Below, piece after piece: positions 25,001 through 32,385 of a DNA stretch of 64,000 bases. The DNA is from Streptomyces sp. 2131.1 (GTDB taxonomy: Bacteria > Actinomycetota > Actinomycetes > Streptomycetales > Streptomycetaceae). Numbering within the stretch: position 1 is the stretch's first letter; each line of letters starts with the position of its first letter. The position numbers and the translations under genes were made by a program. Location: positions 6,746,001 to 6,810,000 of the forward strand of contig NZ_FNSY01000001.1 in the NCBI RefSeq assembly GCF_900105515.1, given 5' to 3'. The notes under the pieces were generated by a model. The model was not told the origin of the DNA. It searched no databases and was given only the letters and a program-made list of their open reading frames with translations.

Positions 25001-25603
25001 ATGACCCGAGCACTCGCGCTCGTCTGCACCCTCTCCCCGTCGCCCAAGCCGTCGAGCAGCCAGCTCCTCGCCGACCAGATCATGGCCGAACTCTCGGACC
25101 TGAACGTGCGGGGGGAGACCGTGCGGATCGCCGACCACGACGTGAAGCCCGGGATCGCCCAGGACATGGGTGACGGGGACGAGTGGCCCCGGCTACGCGA
25201 GAAGGTGATGGCGGCGGACATCCTGCTGCTGGCCACCCCCATCTGGCTGGGGCATCCGTCCAGCCTGTGCCAGCGGGTGCTGGAGCGGCTGAACGCGGAC
25301 ATCTCCGAGACCGACGACGAAGGAAGGCAGTTGACCTACGGCAAGGTCGCCATGGTGGCCGTCGTCGGCAACGAGGACGGCGCCCACAAGGTGAGCGCCG
25401 ACGCCTTCCAGGGCCTCAACGACCTGGGCTTCACCCTGGCGCCCGGCGCGGTGAGCTACTGGGTTGGAGAGGCCCAGCACGGCACCGACTACCAGGACCT
25501 GGAGGAGACGCCCGAGGCCGTCAGGTCCACCACCCACTCGATGGCCGTCAACGCCGCACACCTCGCCCGGGCGCTGGCCGGCGCGCCCTACCCTCCGCGC
25601 TGA
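25001..25603 (+). CDS. Flavodoxin-fold NADPH-dependent FMN reductase-like protein
   Basis: A 200-residue flavoprotein of the NADPH-dependent FMN reductase/flavodoxin_2 type. The phosphate-binding start is CTLSPSPKPSSSQLLADQ, with the Ser cluster at residues 11-20 that holds FMN phosphate. The isoalloxazine loop is LLLATPIWLGHPSSLCQRVLERL around residues 75-97. A third strand (VAMVAVVGNEDGAHK) and the helix ending the protein complete the fold. It probably reduces quinones, nitro compounds or free flavin in the cytoplasm. It is a single gene, divergent from the small hydrophobic protein gene across a 222-bp region with no recognisable motif. Confidence 0.88.
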   Translation: MTRALALVCTLSPSPKPSSSQLLADQIMAELSDLNVRGETVRIADHDVKPGIAQDMGDGDEWPRLREKVMAADILLLATPIWLGHPSSLCQRVLERLNADISETDDEGRQLTYGKVAMVAVVGNEDGAHKVSADAFQGLNDLGFTLAPGAVSYWVGEAQHGTDYQDLEETPEAVRSTTHSMAVNAAHLARALAGAPYPPR

Positions 25604-25656
25604 CCGCGTCCCCTTCCCGCCGTTGCGGCCGCCGCGTCAGGGCGCGCCGGCGGCAG

Positions 25657-25688
25657 AACTTTTGCCGCGCGACAACTTTTGCCGCGCG
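25657..25688. repeat. Two 15-bp direct repeats upstream of the SigB-type gene
   Basis: AACTTTTGCCGCGCG occurs at 25657-25671 and again at 25674-25688, with a 17-bp period. The T-run stands out from the GC-rich surroundings. The spacing is not that of a helical turn pair, so the role (operator or promoter element) is uncertain. Confidence 0.7.
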
Positions 25689-25693
25689 GCCGT

Positions 25694-25718
25694 GTGTGGA
25701 CTGCATGGCTCCGGGTAG
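25694..25718 (+). promoter_or_regulatory. Possible SigB-type promoter
   Basis: GTGT, 15 bases, then GGGTAG resembles the GnnT-N14-16-GGGTAT/C pattern of Streptomyces SigB-family promoters. It is 48 bp before the sigma gene start, and such sigma factors often autoregulate. The last base deviates, so this is tentative. Confidence 0.3.
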
Positions 25719-25765
25719 TCGCAGCTTCGCGGATGCGTAAGCAGTCGCTGTCCGACGGAAGGGGA

Positions 25766-26647
25766 ATGATCGCGATGCCGACAACCGAATCTGTGCAGGT
25801 CGCGGGGACCGCAACAGGTGTGCCGACGGCACTCCCGGAGATCGCCGATCCGCTGAAGGTCGCGCCCAAGGACGCGCGAGCACTCAGCAAACTGTTCTTC
25901 GACCGGTTGCAGACCCTCGAAGAAGGCACTGCGGAGTACCAGTACGCCCGCAACACGCTCATCGAAATGAACCTCACCCTGGTGCACTTCGCGGCCGCCC
26001 GCTACCGCAACCGCGGCAACGGGCAGATGGAAGACATCATCCAGGTGGGCACCATCGGGCTGATCAAGGCCATCGACCGTTTCGAACTCACCCGGGAAGT
26101 CGAGTTCACCTCGTTCGCGATTCCCTACATCGTCGGCGAGATCAAGCGGTTCTTCCGGGACACCACTTGGTCCGTCCACGTGCCGAGGCGCCTTCAGGAA
26201 CTGCGGGTGACCCTCGCCAAGGCCAAGGAGGAGCTGGCCACCACGCTCGGCCGGGAAGCCACGGTCGCCGAACTGGCCGCACGCCTCGGCATCAGCGAGG
26301 AGGACGTCATCGAGGGCCTGGTCGCCTCCAACGGCTACACGGCGCACTCGCTCGACGTGCCCCTGGACGGTGCGGAGTCGGACAGTCCCAGTGGGGTGAA
26401 CCGCACCCACGCGGACATCACCGGTGAATGCGACCCCGGGATCGAACTGGTCGAGAACCTGCACGCCCTGGCGCCCCTGCTGGAGACGCTCGACGAACGA
26501 GAACGCGCCATCGTCCAGATGCGCTTCGGGGAGGAGATGACGCAGTCCCAGATAGGGGAACGTCTCGGCCTGTCCCAGATGCACGTCTCGCGGCTGATCG
26601 CCCGCATACTCGGCAAGCTCCGGGAGGGCATCCTCACCGAGGACTGA
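25766..26647 (+). CDS. RNA polymerase sigma factor, SigB/SigF/SigG subfamily
   Basis: A 293-residue stress or sporulation-type sigma factor. Region 2 includes EYQYARNTLIEMNLTLVHFAA and the core-binding/-10 segment DIIQVGTIGLIKAIDRFE, then FTSFAIPYIVGEIKRFFRDTTW. Region 3 starts VPRRLQELRVTLAKAKEEL. Region 4 has LDERERAIVQMRFGEEMTQSQIGERLGLSQMHVSRLIARIL near the C-terminus. Streptomyces have about nine such paralogues, controlled by anti-sigma/anti-anti-sigma switching; none of those partners is adjacent here. Starts at ATG 25766 or 25775 are both imperfectly spaced from GGAAGG. Confidence 0.93.
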   Translation: MIAMPTTESVQVAGTATGVPTALPEIADPLKVAPKDARALSKLFFDRLQTLEEGTAEYQYARNTLIEMNLTLVHFAAARYRNRGNGQMEDIIQVGTIGLIKAIDRFELTREVEFTSFAIPYIVGEIKRFFRDTTWSVHVPRRLQELRVTLAKAKEELATTLGREATVAELAARLGISEEDVIEGLVASNGYTAHSLDVPLDGAESDSPSGVNRTHADITGECDPGIELVENLHALAPLLETLDERERAIVQMRFGEEMTQSQIGERLGLSQMHVSRLIARILGKLREGILTED

Positions 26648-26668
26648 GACCGCCGGAGTTCACCCGGG

Positions 26669-27121
26669 TCAGCGGACCCGCTTGCCGGACGTCTCGTCCT
26701 GGTCCTCGTCCTCGTCGTCGTCACCCGGCACATGCACGTCCGTGACGTTGATGTTGATCTCGACCACTTCGAGGCCGGTCATCGTCTGGACGGCCTCCGT
26801 GACGTTCGTACGGATGGTGCGTGCGGTCTCCACGATGGTGGCGCCGTACTCGACGACGATGTCGAGGTCGATGGCGGTCTGCTTCTCGCCGACCTCCACC
26901 TTGACGCCCCGCCCGGGGTCGCTGGAGCGGGAGACCCTGTCCTTGACGGCACCGAGTGCTCGGGAGGCACCCTTGCCCACGGAGTAGACGCCATCGGTCT
27001 CTCGTACCGCGATGCCGGCGATCGTCGAGACCACGTTGTCCGCGATGGTCGTCGTCCCTCGCGTGCCGCCCGTCGCACCGCCTTCGAGCTTGGTGCCGCT
27101 GACGCTTTCGTTGGTCGCCAT
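26669..27121 (-). CDS. Asp23/Gls24 family envelope-stress protein
   Basis: A 150-residue Asp23/Gls24 protein. The N-terminus is GATGGTRGTTTIADNVVSTIAGIAVRETDGVYSVG, followed by KVEVGEKQTAIDLDIVVEYG and the helix VRTNVTEAVQTMTGLEVVEININVTDVHV, all characteristic. The C-terminal tail is acidic (DDDEDEDQDE) with a basic end. Asp23-type proteins associate with the cell envelope under alkaline and other stress in Gram-positive bacteria. The start is ATG 27121. It is the next gene downstream of gvpK on the same strand, 144 bp away, so read-through from the gas-vesicle operon is possible. It is convergent with the sigma factor gene. Confidence 0.92.
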   Translation of the reverse strand: MATNESVSGTKLEGGATGGTRGTTTIADNVVSTIAGIAVRETDGVYSVGKGASRALGAVKDRVSRSSDPGRGVKVEVGEKQTAIDLDIVVEYGATIVETARTIRTNVTEAVQTMTGLEVVEININVTDVHVPGDDDEDEDQDETSGKRVR

Positions 27122-27265
27122 GAGTTCCTCACACGGAAGCTTGTCGGGAGAGGGGGCCGGGCGGGCGAAGCCGATCCGCCGCGTTCCGCCCCCTCTCCAC
27201 TCTCCTCCGGCTCCCGCGCCCCCGCCATTCGGGTGGCCGCCCGCCGGGGGCACACCCGCCGGTGC

Positions 27266-27544
27266 TCAGTCCCGCGGCAGCAGCGTCCCGAGCGGCCCGA
27301 GGTCCAGGTTCAGGTCCTCGGGCCGTACGCCGTGCTGCTCGCAGAGCTCCGTCATCCGCTCCTCCAGGAGCATCAGCGTCGTACCGATCTCCTCGGTCTG
27401 CTCGTCCGTGAGATCCCCCTCGTCGATGCGCCGGATCGCCTGCCGTTCCATCAGCTGGCGCAGGAGCTCCACCACGGTGAGCACCAGCGTGACGAGGTCC
27501 TTGCCCACCTTGTCGGAGTCCAGATCGACCCGCGCGTCCGTCAC
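27266..27544 (-). CDS. gvpK: Gas vesicle protein GvpK
   Basis: A 92-residue protein matching GvpK: LVTLVLTVVELLRQLMERQAIRRIDEGDL, then EQTEEIGTTLMLLEERMTELCEQ, ending DLNLDLGPLGTLLP. GvpK is a minor, essential assembly factor of gas vesicles. It starts at GTG 27544 overlapping the gvpS stop as GTGA, implying translational coupling. It is the last gene of the gvpOAFGYZJLSK run, in the same place as in other Streptomyces clusters. Confidence 0.93.
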   Translation of the reverse strand: MTDARVDLDSDKVGKDLVTLVLTVVELLRQLMERQAIRRIDEGDLTDEQTEEIGTTLMLLEERMTELCEQHGVRPEDLNLDLGPLGTLLPRD

Positions 27545-27768
27545 AGCGGCCCCCCGTCCGCCCACGGCGCGGGTACACGCTCGCTGACCGACGACAGCAG
27601 CGCGTGCAGCGACAGCCGTACGAGAGGCACGTCGGCGATCGCGATGACCAGGTCCCCGCTGATCACGACCCCGGTGGCCAGCACCCGGTCCAGCAGATCG
27701 ACCAGCGGCACCCCGATCGGCCCGCTCAGCGGCTCGGGCCCGTCCCACGGCACGACGGCGCGTTCCAC
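27541..27768 (-). CDS. gvpS: GvpA-like gas vesicle protein GvpS
   Basis: A 75-residue member of the GvpA/J/M family, called GvpS by its position between gvpL and gvpK. The core GVPLVDLLDRVLATGVVISGDLVIAIADVPLVRLSLHALL follows the GvpA helix-strand-strand-helix pattern, with VVISGDLVIAIADV in the beta hairpin. It lacks the long C-terminal extension of GvpA here. The GTG start at 27768 is preceded by GAGGTG contained in the end of gvpL; only 2 bp separate the two reading frames. It is likely a minor shell or tip component. Confidence 0.9.
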   Translation of the reverse strand: MERAVVPWDGPEPLSGPIGVPLVDLLDRVLATGVVISGDLVIAIADVPLVRLSLHALLSSVSERVPAPWADGGPL

Positions 27769-27770
27769 CC

Positions 27771-28577
27771 CTACACCTCGCCGACGAAGGAGTACGGAAC
27801 CCACGGTCCCGACAGCTCGACCTGCGCCCCCGTACGTTCGCGGAGGTTCCGGGCCAGCCGCGCCAGTTCCGCCGCGCGCTCCCCGGCCACCAGATAGGTG
27901 GCGTTGAGCACCTGCGTGCGCCGCTCTTCCGGGGCGCGTCCCCCGTGCGGCGGCAGTCTGCGCGACGCGGTGGCCAGAGCGCTGACGTCCGCGTCCACGG
28001 CGTCGGCGATCCGCAGTGCGTCCGAGCGCTGCCGTTCGCGCCGGTCCCGCAGACTCCGCTTCCGGTCCAGATAGGCTCGGCCGGCCCCGGCCCCGGCAGC
28101 GGGCGGCTGCGGGGCGGCCCCGGCGGCCTGCCCGGCCGGTGCGTCGGTCACGTACACCTTCACGCCCCACTCGGAGTGGTTCGCCGTACGCTCCAGTGCG
28201 GCGTGGAACCGCCGCGACTCGCGGCTCAGCGCGGCCCGGGCCCGTTGCTCGTCGTGGTACAGCGTGGCGAGCGGCAGCGGCACCGTCGGCAGGCGGGCGG
28301 CCACCGCGCACACGACCTCGTGATGGGCCCGCGCGTACCGTTCGAGCTCGGGTTCGTCCGCGAGCCGCGCCTGCCACGCCTCGTCGGTGAAGTCCGCCGC
28401 CCGCACGGTCTGCACCACCGCGGTGAGCGCGGGGCCCACGGCCAGCGGGCGCAGTGGGCTCTCGCACGAGAGGCCCGCCGGTCCGGTGAGGTCCGGAGGT
28501 TCCTCGGCACGGCACACCGCATAGACGTAGACGGCCTCGGTGCCGGCTTCGGCGGGTGCGGGGATGTCCTCGGTCAT
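27771..28577 (-). CDS. gvpL: Gas vesicle protein GvpL (GvpL/GvpF family)
   Basis: A 268-residue GvpL/F protein. The N-terminus is AVYVYAVCRAEEPPDL, the middle has the family signature HHEVVCAVAARLPTVPLPLATLYHD, then WGVKVYVTD, and the end is LELSGPWVPYSFVG-like (VELSGPWVPYSFVGEV). GvpF/L proteins bind GvpA and help initiate assembly. A Gly/Ala/Pro-rich insertion near residues 135-160 separates two alpha/beta halves. It is named gvpL because it is the second GvpF/L gene in the cluster, after gvpJ. Confidence 0.93.
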   Translation of the reverse strand: MTEDIPAPAEAGTEAVYVYAVCRAEEPPDLTGPAGLSCESPLRPLAVGPALTAVVQTVRAADFTDEAWQARLADEPELERYARAHHEVVCAVAARLPTVPLPLATLYHDEQRARAALSRESRRFHAALERTANHSEWGVKVYVTDAPAGQAAGAAPQPPAAGAGAGRAYLDRKRSLRDRRERQRSDALRIADAVDADVSALATASRRLPPHGGRAPEERRTQVLNATYLVAGERAAELARLARNLRERTGAQVELSGPWVPYSFVGEV

Positions 28578-28596
28578 GTACTCGGTTCTCCTCGGG

Positions 28597-28968
28597 TCAT
28601 CTCCGCGACGACGGGTTCGTTTCGGACTCCTGCTCCTGCTGTTCCGGCGCGTCGGACGACCGCGACTCCAGGGCTTCCAGACGGGCGCGCAGCTCCCGGT
28701 TCTCGTCCTGGAGGGCGTTGCGCGCCGCGTGCGAACTGAGCGCGGGATCGGTCTCCCACCAGTCGATGCCGGCCTTCTTCGCCGTGTCGACGGAGGCGAC
28801 GAAGAGACGCAGCCGGATGGTGAGCAGCTCGATGTCCAGCAGGTCGATCTTGATGTCACCGGCGATGACGATGCCCTTGTCCAGGACGCGTTCGAGGATG
28901 TCGGCGAGGTTCGTCGTCTGAGGGCCGGACGGCGCGTACGCCTCCTGCCGGAAGTCGAGATCAGTCAC
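28597..28968 (-). CDS. gvpJ: Gas vesicle protein GvpJ
   Basis: A 123-residue GvpA-family protein. The core TTNLADILERVLDKGIVIAGDIKIDLLDIELLTIRLRLFVASVDTA matches GvpJ, which probably forms the tips of the vesicle. A coiled-coil tail (ALQDENRELRARLEALES) and a Glu/Gln-rich end follow. The GTG start at 28968 has GGAGGT upstream and overlaps the end of gvpZ by 8 bp, so translation is probably coupled. Confidence 0.92.
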   Translation of the reverse strand: MTDLDFRQEAYAPSGPQTTNLADILERVLDKGIVIAGDIKIDLLDIELLTIRLRLFVASVDTAKKAGIDWWETDPALSSHAARNALQDENRELRARLEALESRSSDAPEQQEQESETNPSSRR

Positions 28969-30040
28969 GCCGGGACCTCCGCCCGCGCCGCCCGGTGGAA
29001 GCGGGCTCCTCCTCTTCTTCTTCCTCCTCCTCGGGTTCCTCCTCGTCTTCCTCTTCTTCCTCCGGTTCCTCGTCGTCCTCCCACTCGTCCTCGTCGTCCT
29101 CCCCGTCGCCCTCGTCGTCCTCTTCGTCCCCCTCGTCCTCGCCGTCGTAGCCCTCGTCGTCCTCAGGCTCCTCCTCGTCGCCCTCGGACTCCTCCTCGGC
29201 CACGGCGTCCTCGTGGGAGACGACGACCTCGCCGTCGCGGATCTCACCGCGCCAGCCGTCGGGCTCCTCGTCGGTGAGCGTGACGTACCGCTGGAAGTGC
29301 TTGAAGTCGAGGCGGATACGGCGGCCCTGGGCGCGCCAGAGGTTGCCCGTCTTCTCGAAGAACCCCGACGGGTAGTACTCGACGACCAGCACGATGCGGG
29401 TCAGGTTCGGTGTCAGTTCATGGAAGCTGACGGCGCCTCGCGTGGTGCCCTTGGAGCCTTCGGACGTCCAGACGATGCGCTCGTCGGGGACCTGCTCCTG
29501 CACGGTCGCCTTGAAGCTCCGCGAGGAAGGGCCGATCTTGACCTTCCAGTCGCTCGTGGCCTCGTCCTCCGTCGACACGTCCTGGACGCCCTTGGCGAAG
29601 CTGCTGAAGCGGTCGTACTGGGTCCAGTAGTCGTACGCCGTACGCAGGGGCACGCCGACGTCGAGCACCTCGACGATGTTCATCGACTTGCCGCCCCCGC
29701 TCGACTTGCTCTTGCCCTTGCCGCCACCGAACGCCTCCTTGGCCTTCTCCGTGACGTTGTCCTTCACGCCCTTGGCCTTCTCGGAGACGAACGACTTCAG
29801 CGGGGACTCGCCCTGGAGCACGCGGGAGGCCACGGCCGGCAGGGAGCCGCCGTTCTCCGCGGAGTCGGTGAGCTGCTGCGCGACGTCCGTCAGCTTGCCG
29901 CTCGCCTTCCCCGCCAGGTCCTCCATCTTGGCGCTGAGGAAGCCCGACAGCTCCTCGCGGATTCTGTCCAGTCCCCCCGACTCCTGTGTCCCGGACTCGT
30001 CCGGCGCGTCGGCGCGCTCGTCCTGATCTGTCCTGGCCAT
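28961..30040 (-). CDS. gvpZ: SRPBCC-domain gas-vesicle-associated protein GvpZ
   Basis: A 359-residue protein. An N-terminal helical part (residues 20-105) contains GLDRIREELSGFLSAKMEDLAGKASGKLTDVAQQL. An SRPBCC (polyketide cyclase-like) lipid-binding domain follows at about 120-255 (MNIVEVLDVGVPLRTAYDYWTQYDRFSSFAKGVQ, then FEKTGNLWRAQGRRIRLDFKHFQRYV). The last 100 residues are almost pure Glu/Asp with a short basic end (GRRGRRSRRD). The gene sits where gvpZ lies in Streptomyces gvpOAFGYZJLSK clusters. SRPBCC proteins usually bind hydrophobic ligands; its role in vesicles is unproven. Confidence 0.85.
   Translation of the reverse strand: MARTDQDERADAPDESGTQESGGLDRIREELSGFLSAKMEDLAGKASGKLTDVAQQLTDSAENGGSLPAVASRVLQGESPLKSFVSEKAKGVKDNVTEKAKEAFGGGKGKSKSSGGGKSMNIVEVLDVGVPLRTAYDYWTQYDRFSSFAKGVQDVSTEDEATSDWKVKIGPSSRSFKATVQEQVPDERIVWTSEGSKGTTRGAVSFHELTPNLTRIVLVVEYYPSGFFEKTGNLWRAQGRRIRLDFKHFQRYVTLTDEEPDGWRGEIRDGEVVVSHEDAVAEEESEGDEEEPEDDEGYDGEDEGDEEDDEGDGEDDEDEWEDDEEPEEEEEDEEEPEEEEEEEEEPASTGRRGRRSRRD
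29001..29215. repeat. Low-complexity acidic-codon tract in gvpZ
   Basis: About 215 bp of mixed TCC/CTC/TCT/TCG repeats on the plus strand encode the Glu/Asp tail of GvpZ on the minus strand. The long pyrimidine-rich strand is prone to replication slippage and length variation. Confidence 0.85.
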
Positions 30041-30046
30041 GACTCG

Positions 30047-30895
30047 CTACCTCCGACGATCGGTGCGCTTGGAAGCGGTCCGCTTGGACGAGGACGACGT
30101 CTTCTTGGAGGTGGTCTTCTTCGCCGGAGCGGTCTTCTTGGCCGCGGCCTTCTTCGCGGGTGCCGTCTTCTTGGCCGCCGTCTTCTTGGCGGGGGCGGTC
30201 TTCTTCGTCGCCGTCTTCTTCGCGGCGGACTTCTTGGCAGGGGCCGGCTTCTTCGCCGGAGCGGCCTTCTTGGCGGGGGCGGTCTTCTTCGCCGCCTTCT
30301 TGGCGGTCTTCTTGGCCGGTGCCTTGCCGGCTCCGCCGCTCCTTCCGCCTGACCGTCGAGCGGGCGGCGATTCCGGTTCTGGTTCCGGTTCGGGTTCCTC
30401 TTCTTCCTCGCCCTCGTCTTCTTCCTCGTCCTCGTCCTCGTCCCAGGGCTCTTCCTCGTCCTCGTACTGGTCGTCCTCGCCCTCCGGCTCGTCCTCGTCC
30501 TCCTCGTCCTCGCCGTACTCGTCCTCGTAGTCGGAGTCGCCGTCCTCGTCGTCGTCCTCATACGTGTCGTCGTCGCGCGGGCCCTCGACGAGCCGGGCGG
30601 TGCGGTCGCCGATCGCGTCGGCCAGCGATGCCATGCCGCGGTTGGCCGCAGCCGTCACGGCCTTGCGGCCCGCGTCCATGACCTCGCCCCGCAACTGCTC
30701 CTGGAGCTCCGCGACCTGAGGGACACCGCCGAGACGGCGCATCCCCTCCGCGGCGAGCTGGCGGGGTTCGAGCCCGAACCGTCTGCCTGCCAGGTACGTA
30801 GCGACGGTCAGGGCCATCCGGCCCTTCTTGGTCCGGCCCAGCACGTAGCCGCCGACCACCGCGGCTGCGAGCGCTACCTTGGCCTCGTCATCCAT
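30047..30895 (-). CDS. gvpY: Histone-like gas-vesicle-cluster protein GvpY
   Basis: A 282-residue protein with three parts. Residues 1-110 include a hydrophobic helix (KVALAAAVVGGYVLGRTKKGRMALTVATYLAG) and the amphipathic AAEGMRRLGGVPQVAELQEQLRG. Residues about 118-195 are Asp/Glu-rich. Residues about 205-282 are Lys/Ala repeats of the KKTAPAKK type, as in eukaryote-like histone H1 tails. The position between gvpG and gvpZ matches gvpY of Streptomyces clusters. The N-terminus suggests membrane or shell association and the C-terminus nucleic-acid or polyanion binding, possibly neutralised by its own or GvpZ's acidic tract; this is inference. Confidence 0.85.
   Translation of the reverse strand: MDDEAKVALAAAVVGGYVLGRTKKGRMALTVATYLAGRRFGLEPRQLAAEGMRRLGGVPQVAELQEQLRGEVMDAGRKAVTAAANRGMASLADAIGDRTARLVEGPRDDDTYEDDDEDGDSDYEDEYGEDEEDEDEPEGEDDQYEDEEEPWDEDEDEEEDEGEEEEEPEPEPEPESPPARRSGGRSGGAGKAPAKKTAKKAAKKTAPAKKAAPAKKPAPAKKSAAKKTATKKTAPAKKTAAKKTAPAKKAAAKKTAPAKKTTSKKTSSSSKRTASKRTDRRR
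30100..30560. repeat. Low-complexity Lys/Ala and acidic repeat region in gvpY
   Basis: On the plus strand about 30105-30330 consists of degenerate CTTCTTGGC(N) units encoding KK(T/A)APAKK repeats on the minus strand. About 30370-30580 is TCC/CTC/GTC-rich and encodes the acidic stretch. Unit number is probably variable between strains. Confidence 0.85.
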
Positions 30896-30902
30896 GAGCA
30901 CG

Positions 30903-31157
30903 TCACCTTCGATCGCTTGCCACTCGGCCCGCCCGAACGGCGTGCAGCCGGTCGAGCAGTCGCTCCTCTTCCCGTTCGAATTCCTCGATCGTGATGTCTC
31001 CTGCCTCCAACTCCTGGTTGAGTTCTGCAAGTTGAGCGCGGAGCACCTGTGGGTCGTGCAGCTCGCGCTCGGCGGCGTCCTGAAGCTTCTCCGCCACCCA
31101 GACCACTCCGCGTACGGGTGCGACGGGCAACGTCAGCAGACCCGTGATCAGGCCCAT
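30903..31157 (-). CDS. gvpG: Gas vesicle protein GvpG
   Basis: An 84-residue GvpG protein. It begins MGLITGLLTLPVAPVRGVVWVAEKLQDAAERELHDPQVLRAQL, and the rest is a charged coiled coil (ELNQELEAGDITIEEFEREEERLLDRL). GvpG is a minor accessory protein that binds GvpF/L. It starts at ATG 31157 only 1 bp after the gvpF stop and ends 7 bp before the gvpY start, consistent with a single transcript. Confidence 0.93.
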   Translation of the reverse strand: MGLITGLLTLPVAPVRGVVWVAEKLQDAAERELHDPQVLRAQLAELNQELEAGDITIEEFEREEERLLDRLHAVRAGRVASDRR

Positions 31158-31158
31158 C

Positions 31159-31908
31159 TCAGCCACCGCCCACGGGCACCGGGCGCGCCTCGGCGGCGAC
31201 GAAGCTGTAGCAGGGCAGTGGCCCGGCGAGCCGGAGCTCCACATGGCCGCGGTTGGCGCTCGCGAACCGGTGCGCCTCGGCCAGGAACGCGTCACCGGCG
31301 TCGCGCTCGACCAGGAACGACACGTTGAGGGCACACCCCTGGACCTCTGGGCCCGCCGCCACGGCCCGCGCTCTCGGCGTCAGCTCCCGCAGCACCCGCC
31401 GCCCGGCGTCGGAGGCCCGGCGCGCGAGGGCGGCGGCCACCGCCTCGCCCAGCCGCAGACTGGCCTCGTAGCCCGGACGCCGGCGCGCGGCATCCCGCAG
31501 CCTGCGTACGGTGCCGTCCTCGGCGACGACGTCGGCGAGCGCGTCCTCGGCCGCCAGCGCCTTGAGGTTGATCTCGTGGCAGCCCGCGAGCCGCTTCAGG
31601 GCCGCCGCGTGCCCGCTCTCGTCGGCCGCCAGCTGCCGCAGTACGGCGTCCTCGCCGGGTGCGACCATGCCGAAGCGCATCGGCAGCACGGGTCCCTCGT
31701 CCATGAGGCGCATCAGCAGGTCCTGGTGGGCCAGCAGATCGCGGCGGCGGGCGCGGAGATCCGGGGGAGCGTCGCTGATCACGGCCGCGAGCCGGCCCTG
31801 CCGGACGGACCGCAGACGTGCGGGCGGGCTGCCCACACCGCCCTGCCCCTCCGGGAGGGCGGTGCCCGCCCGGGTGATCGCGTAGACGTACACGCCGTCG
31901 GCTGTCAC
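31159..31908 (-). CDS. gvpF: Gas vesicle protein GvpF
   Basis: A 249-residue GvpL/F family protein. The N-terminus is DGVYVYAITRAGTALPEG. The centre has RRDLLAHQDLLMRLMDEGPVLPMRFGMVAPGE, with the conserved LPMRFG motif, and the end is HVELRLAGPLPCYSFVA. GvpF is thought to chaperone GvpA at the growing vesicle. A GTG start at 31908 lies 3 bp after the gvpA stop. This is the first of two GvpF/L genes in the operon. Confidence 0.93.
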   Translation of the reverse strand: MTADGVYVYAITRAGTALPEGQGGVGSPPARLRSVRQGRLAAVISDAPPDLRARRRDLLAHQDLLMRLMDEGPVLPMRFGMVAPGEDAVLRQLAADESGHAAALKRLAGCHEINLKALAAEDALADVVAEDGTVRRLRDAARRRPGYEASLRLGEAVAAALARRASDAGRRVLRELTPRARAVAAGPEVQGCALNVSFLVERDAGDAFLAEAHRFASANRGHVELRLAGPLPCYSFVAAEARPVPVGGG

Positions 31909-31911
31909 GGC

Positions 31912-32352
31912 TCAGGCCTCCACACGGCGGCGCCGGCTCTCGCTGCCGCGGGCCGGGGCGCGCCGCTTCTTCGGCCGCTCCTCCGGCTCCTCGTCGTCGT
32001 CACCGCCGACCGCCTTGCGTACGGTGTCGCCCACCGACTCCGCCGCCCTGCGCACCTTCCGCTTGCCGATCGACTTGGCGGCACCGCCGCCGATCAGCTC
32101 CGGAACCGTGGTGCTGCCGGAGTCCCGCTCCAGGTCGAGCCGGTTGCACGCCTCGGCGAACCGCAGATACGTGTCCACGCTGGCCACGACGATGCGCGCG
32201 TCTATCTTGAGGATCTCGATGCCGACCAGGGAGACCCTGATGAAGACATCGATCACCATGCCCCGGTCGAGGATCAGCTCCAGGACGTCGTACAGGGTGC
32301 CGGCGCGCGGCGGGCAGGCGACGACTTCGTCGGAGTAGGTGGTCGCGGTCAT
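31912..32352 (-). CDS. gvpA: Gas vesicle structural protein GvpA
   Basis: A 146-residue GvpA protein. The conserved shell-forming core is at residues 18-75: TLYDVLELILDRGMVIDVFIRVSLVGIEILKIDARIVVASVDTYLRFAEA. A hydrophilic extension of about 70 residues follows (VRRAAESVGDTVRKAVGGDDDEEPEERPKKRR), absent from cyanobacterial GvpA but usual in Streptomyces. GvpA stacks into the rib wall of the gas vesicle. A clear AAGGA-type ribosome-binding site precedes the ATG. It is expected to be the most highly translated gene of the operon. Confidence 0.95.
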   Translation of the reverse strand: MTATTYSDEVVACPPRAGTLYDVLELILDRGMVIDVFIRVSLVGIEILKIDARIVVASVDTYLRFAEACNRLDLERDSGSTTVPELIGGGAAKSIGKRKVRRAAESVGDTVRKAVGGDDDEEPEERPKKRRAPARGSESRRRRVEA

Positions 32353-32385
32353 GGAATGTCCTTCCGGCAGGGGAGTGGGCGCCGC

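Noticed and set aside
30039..30530. Plus-strand frame rich in Phe/Ala and Ser over gvpY
   Set aside because: It is the mirror of the Lys/Ala and acidic repeats of gvpY and has no independent support.
28981..30580. Repeat arrays in gvpY and gvpZ considered as a CRISPR or minisatellite locus
   Set aside because: Units are degenerate codon repeats in frame with real proteins; no spacers of constant length.
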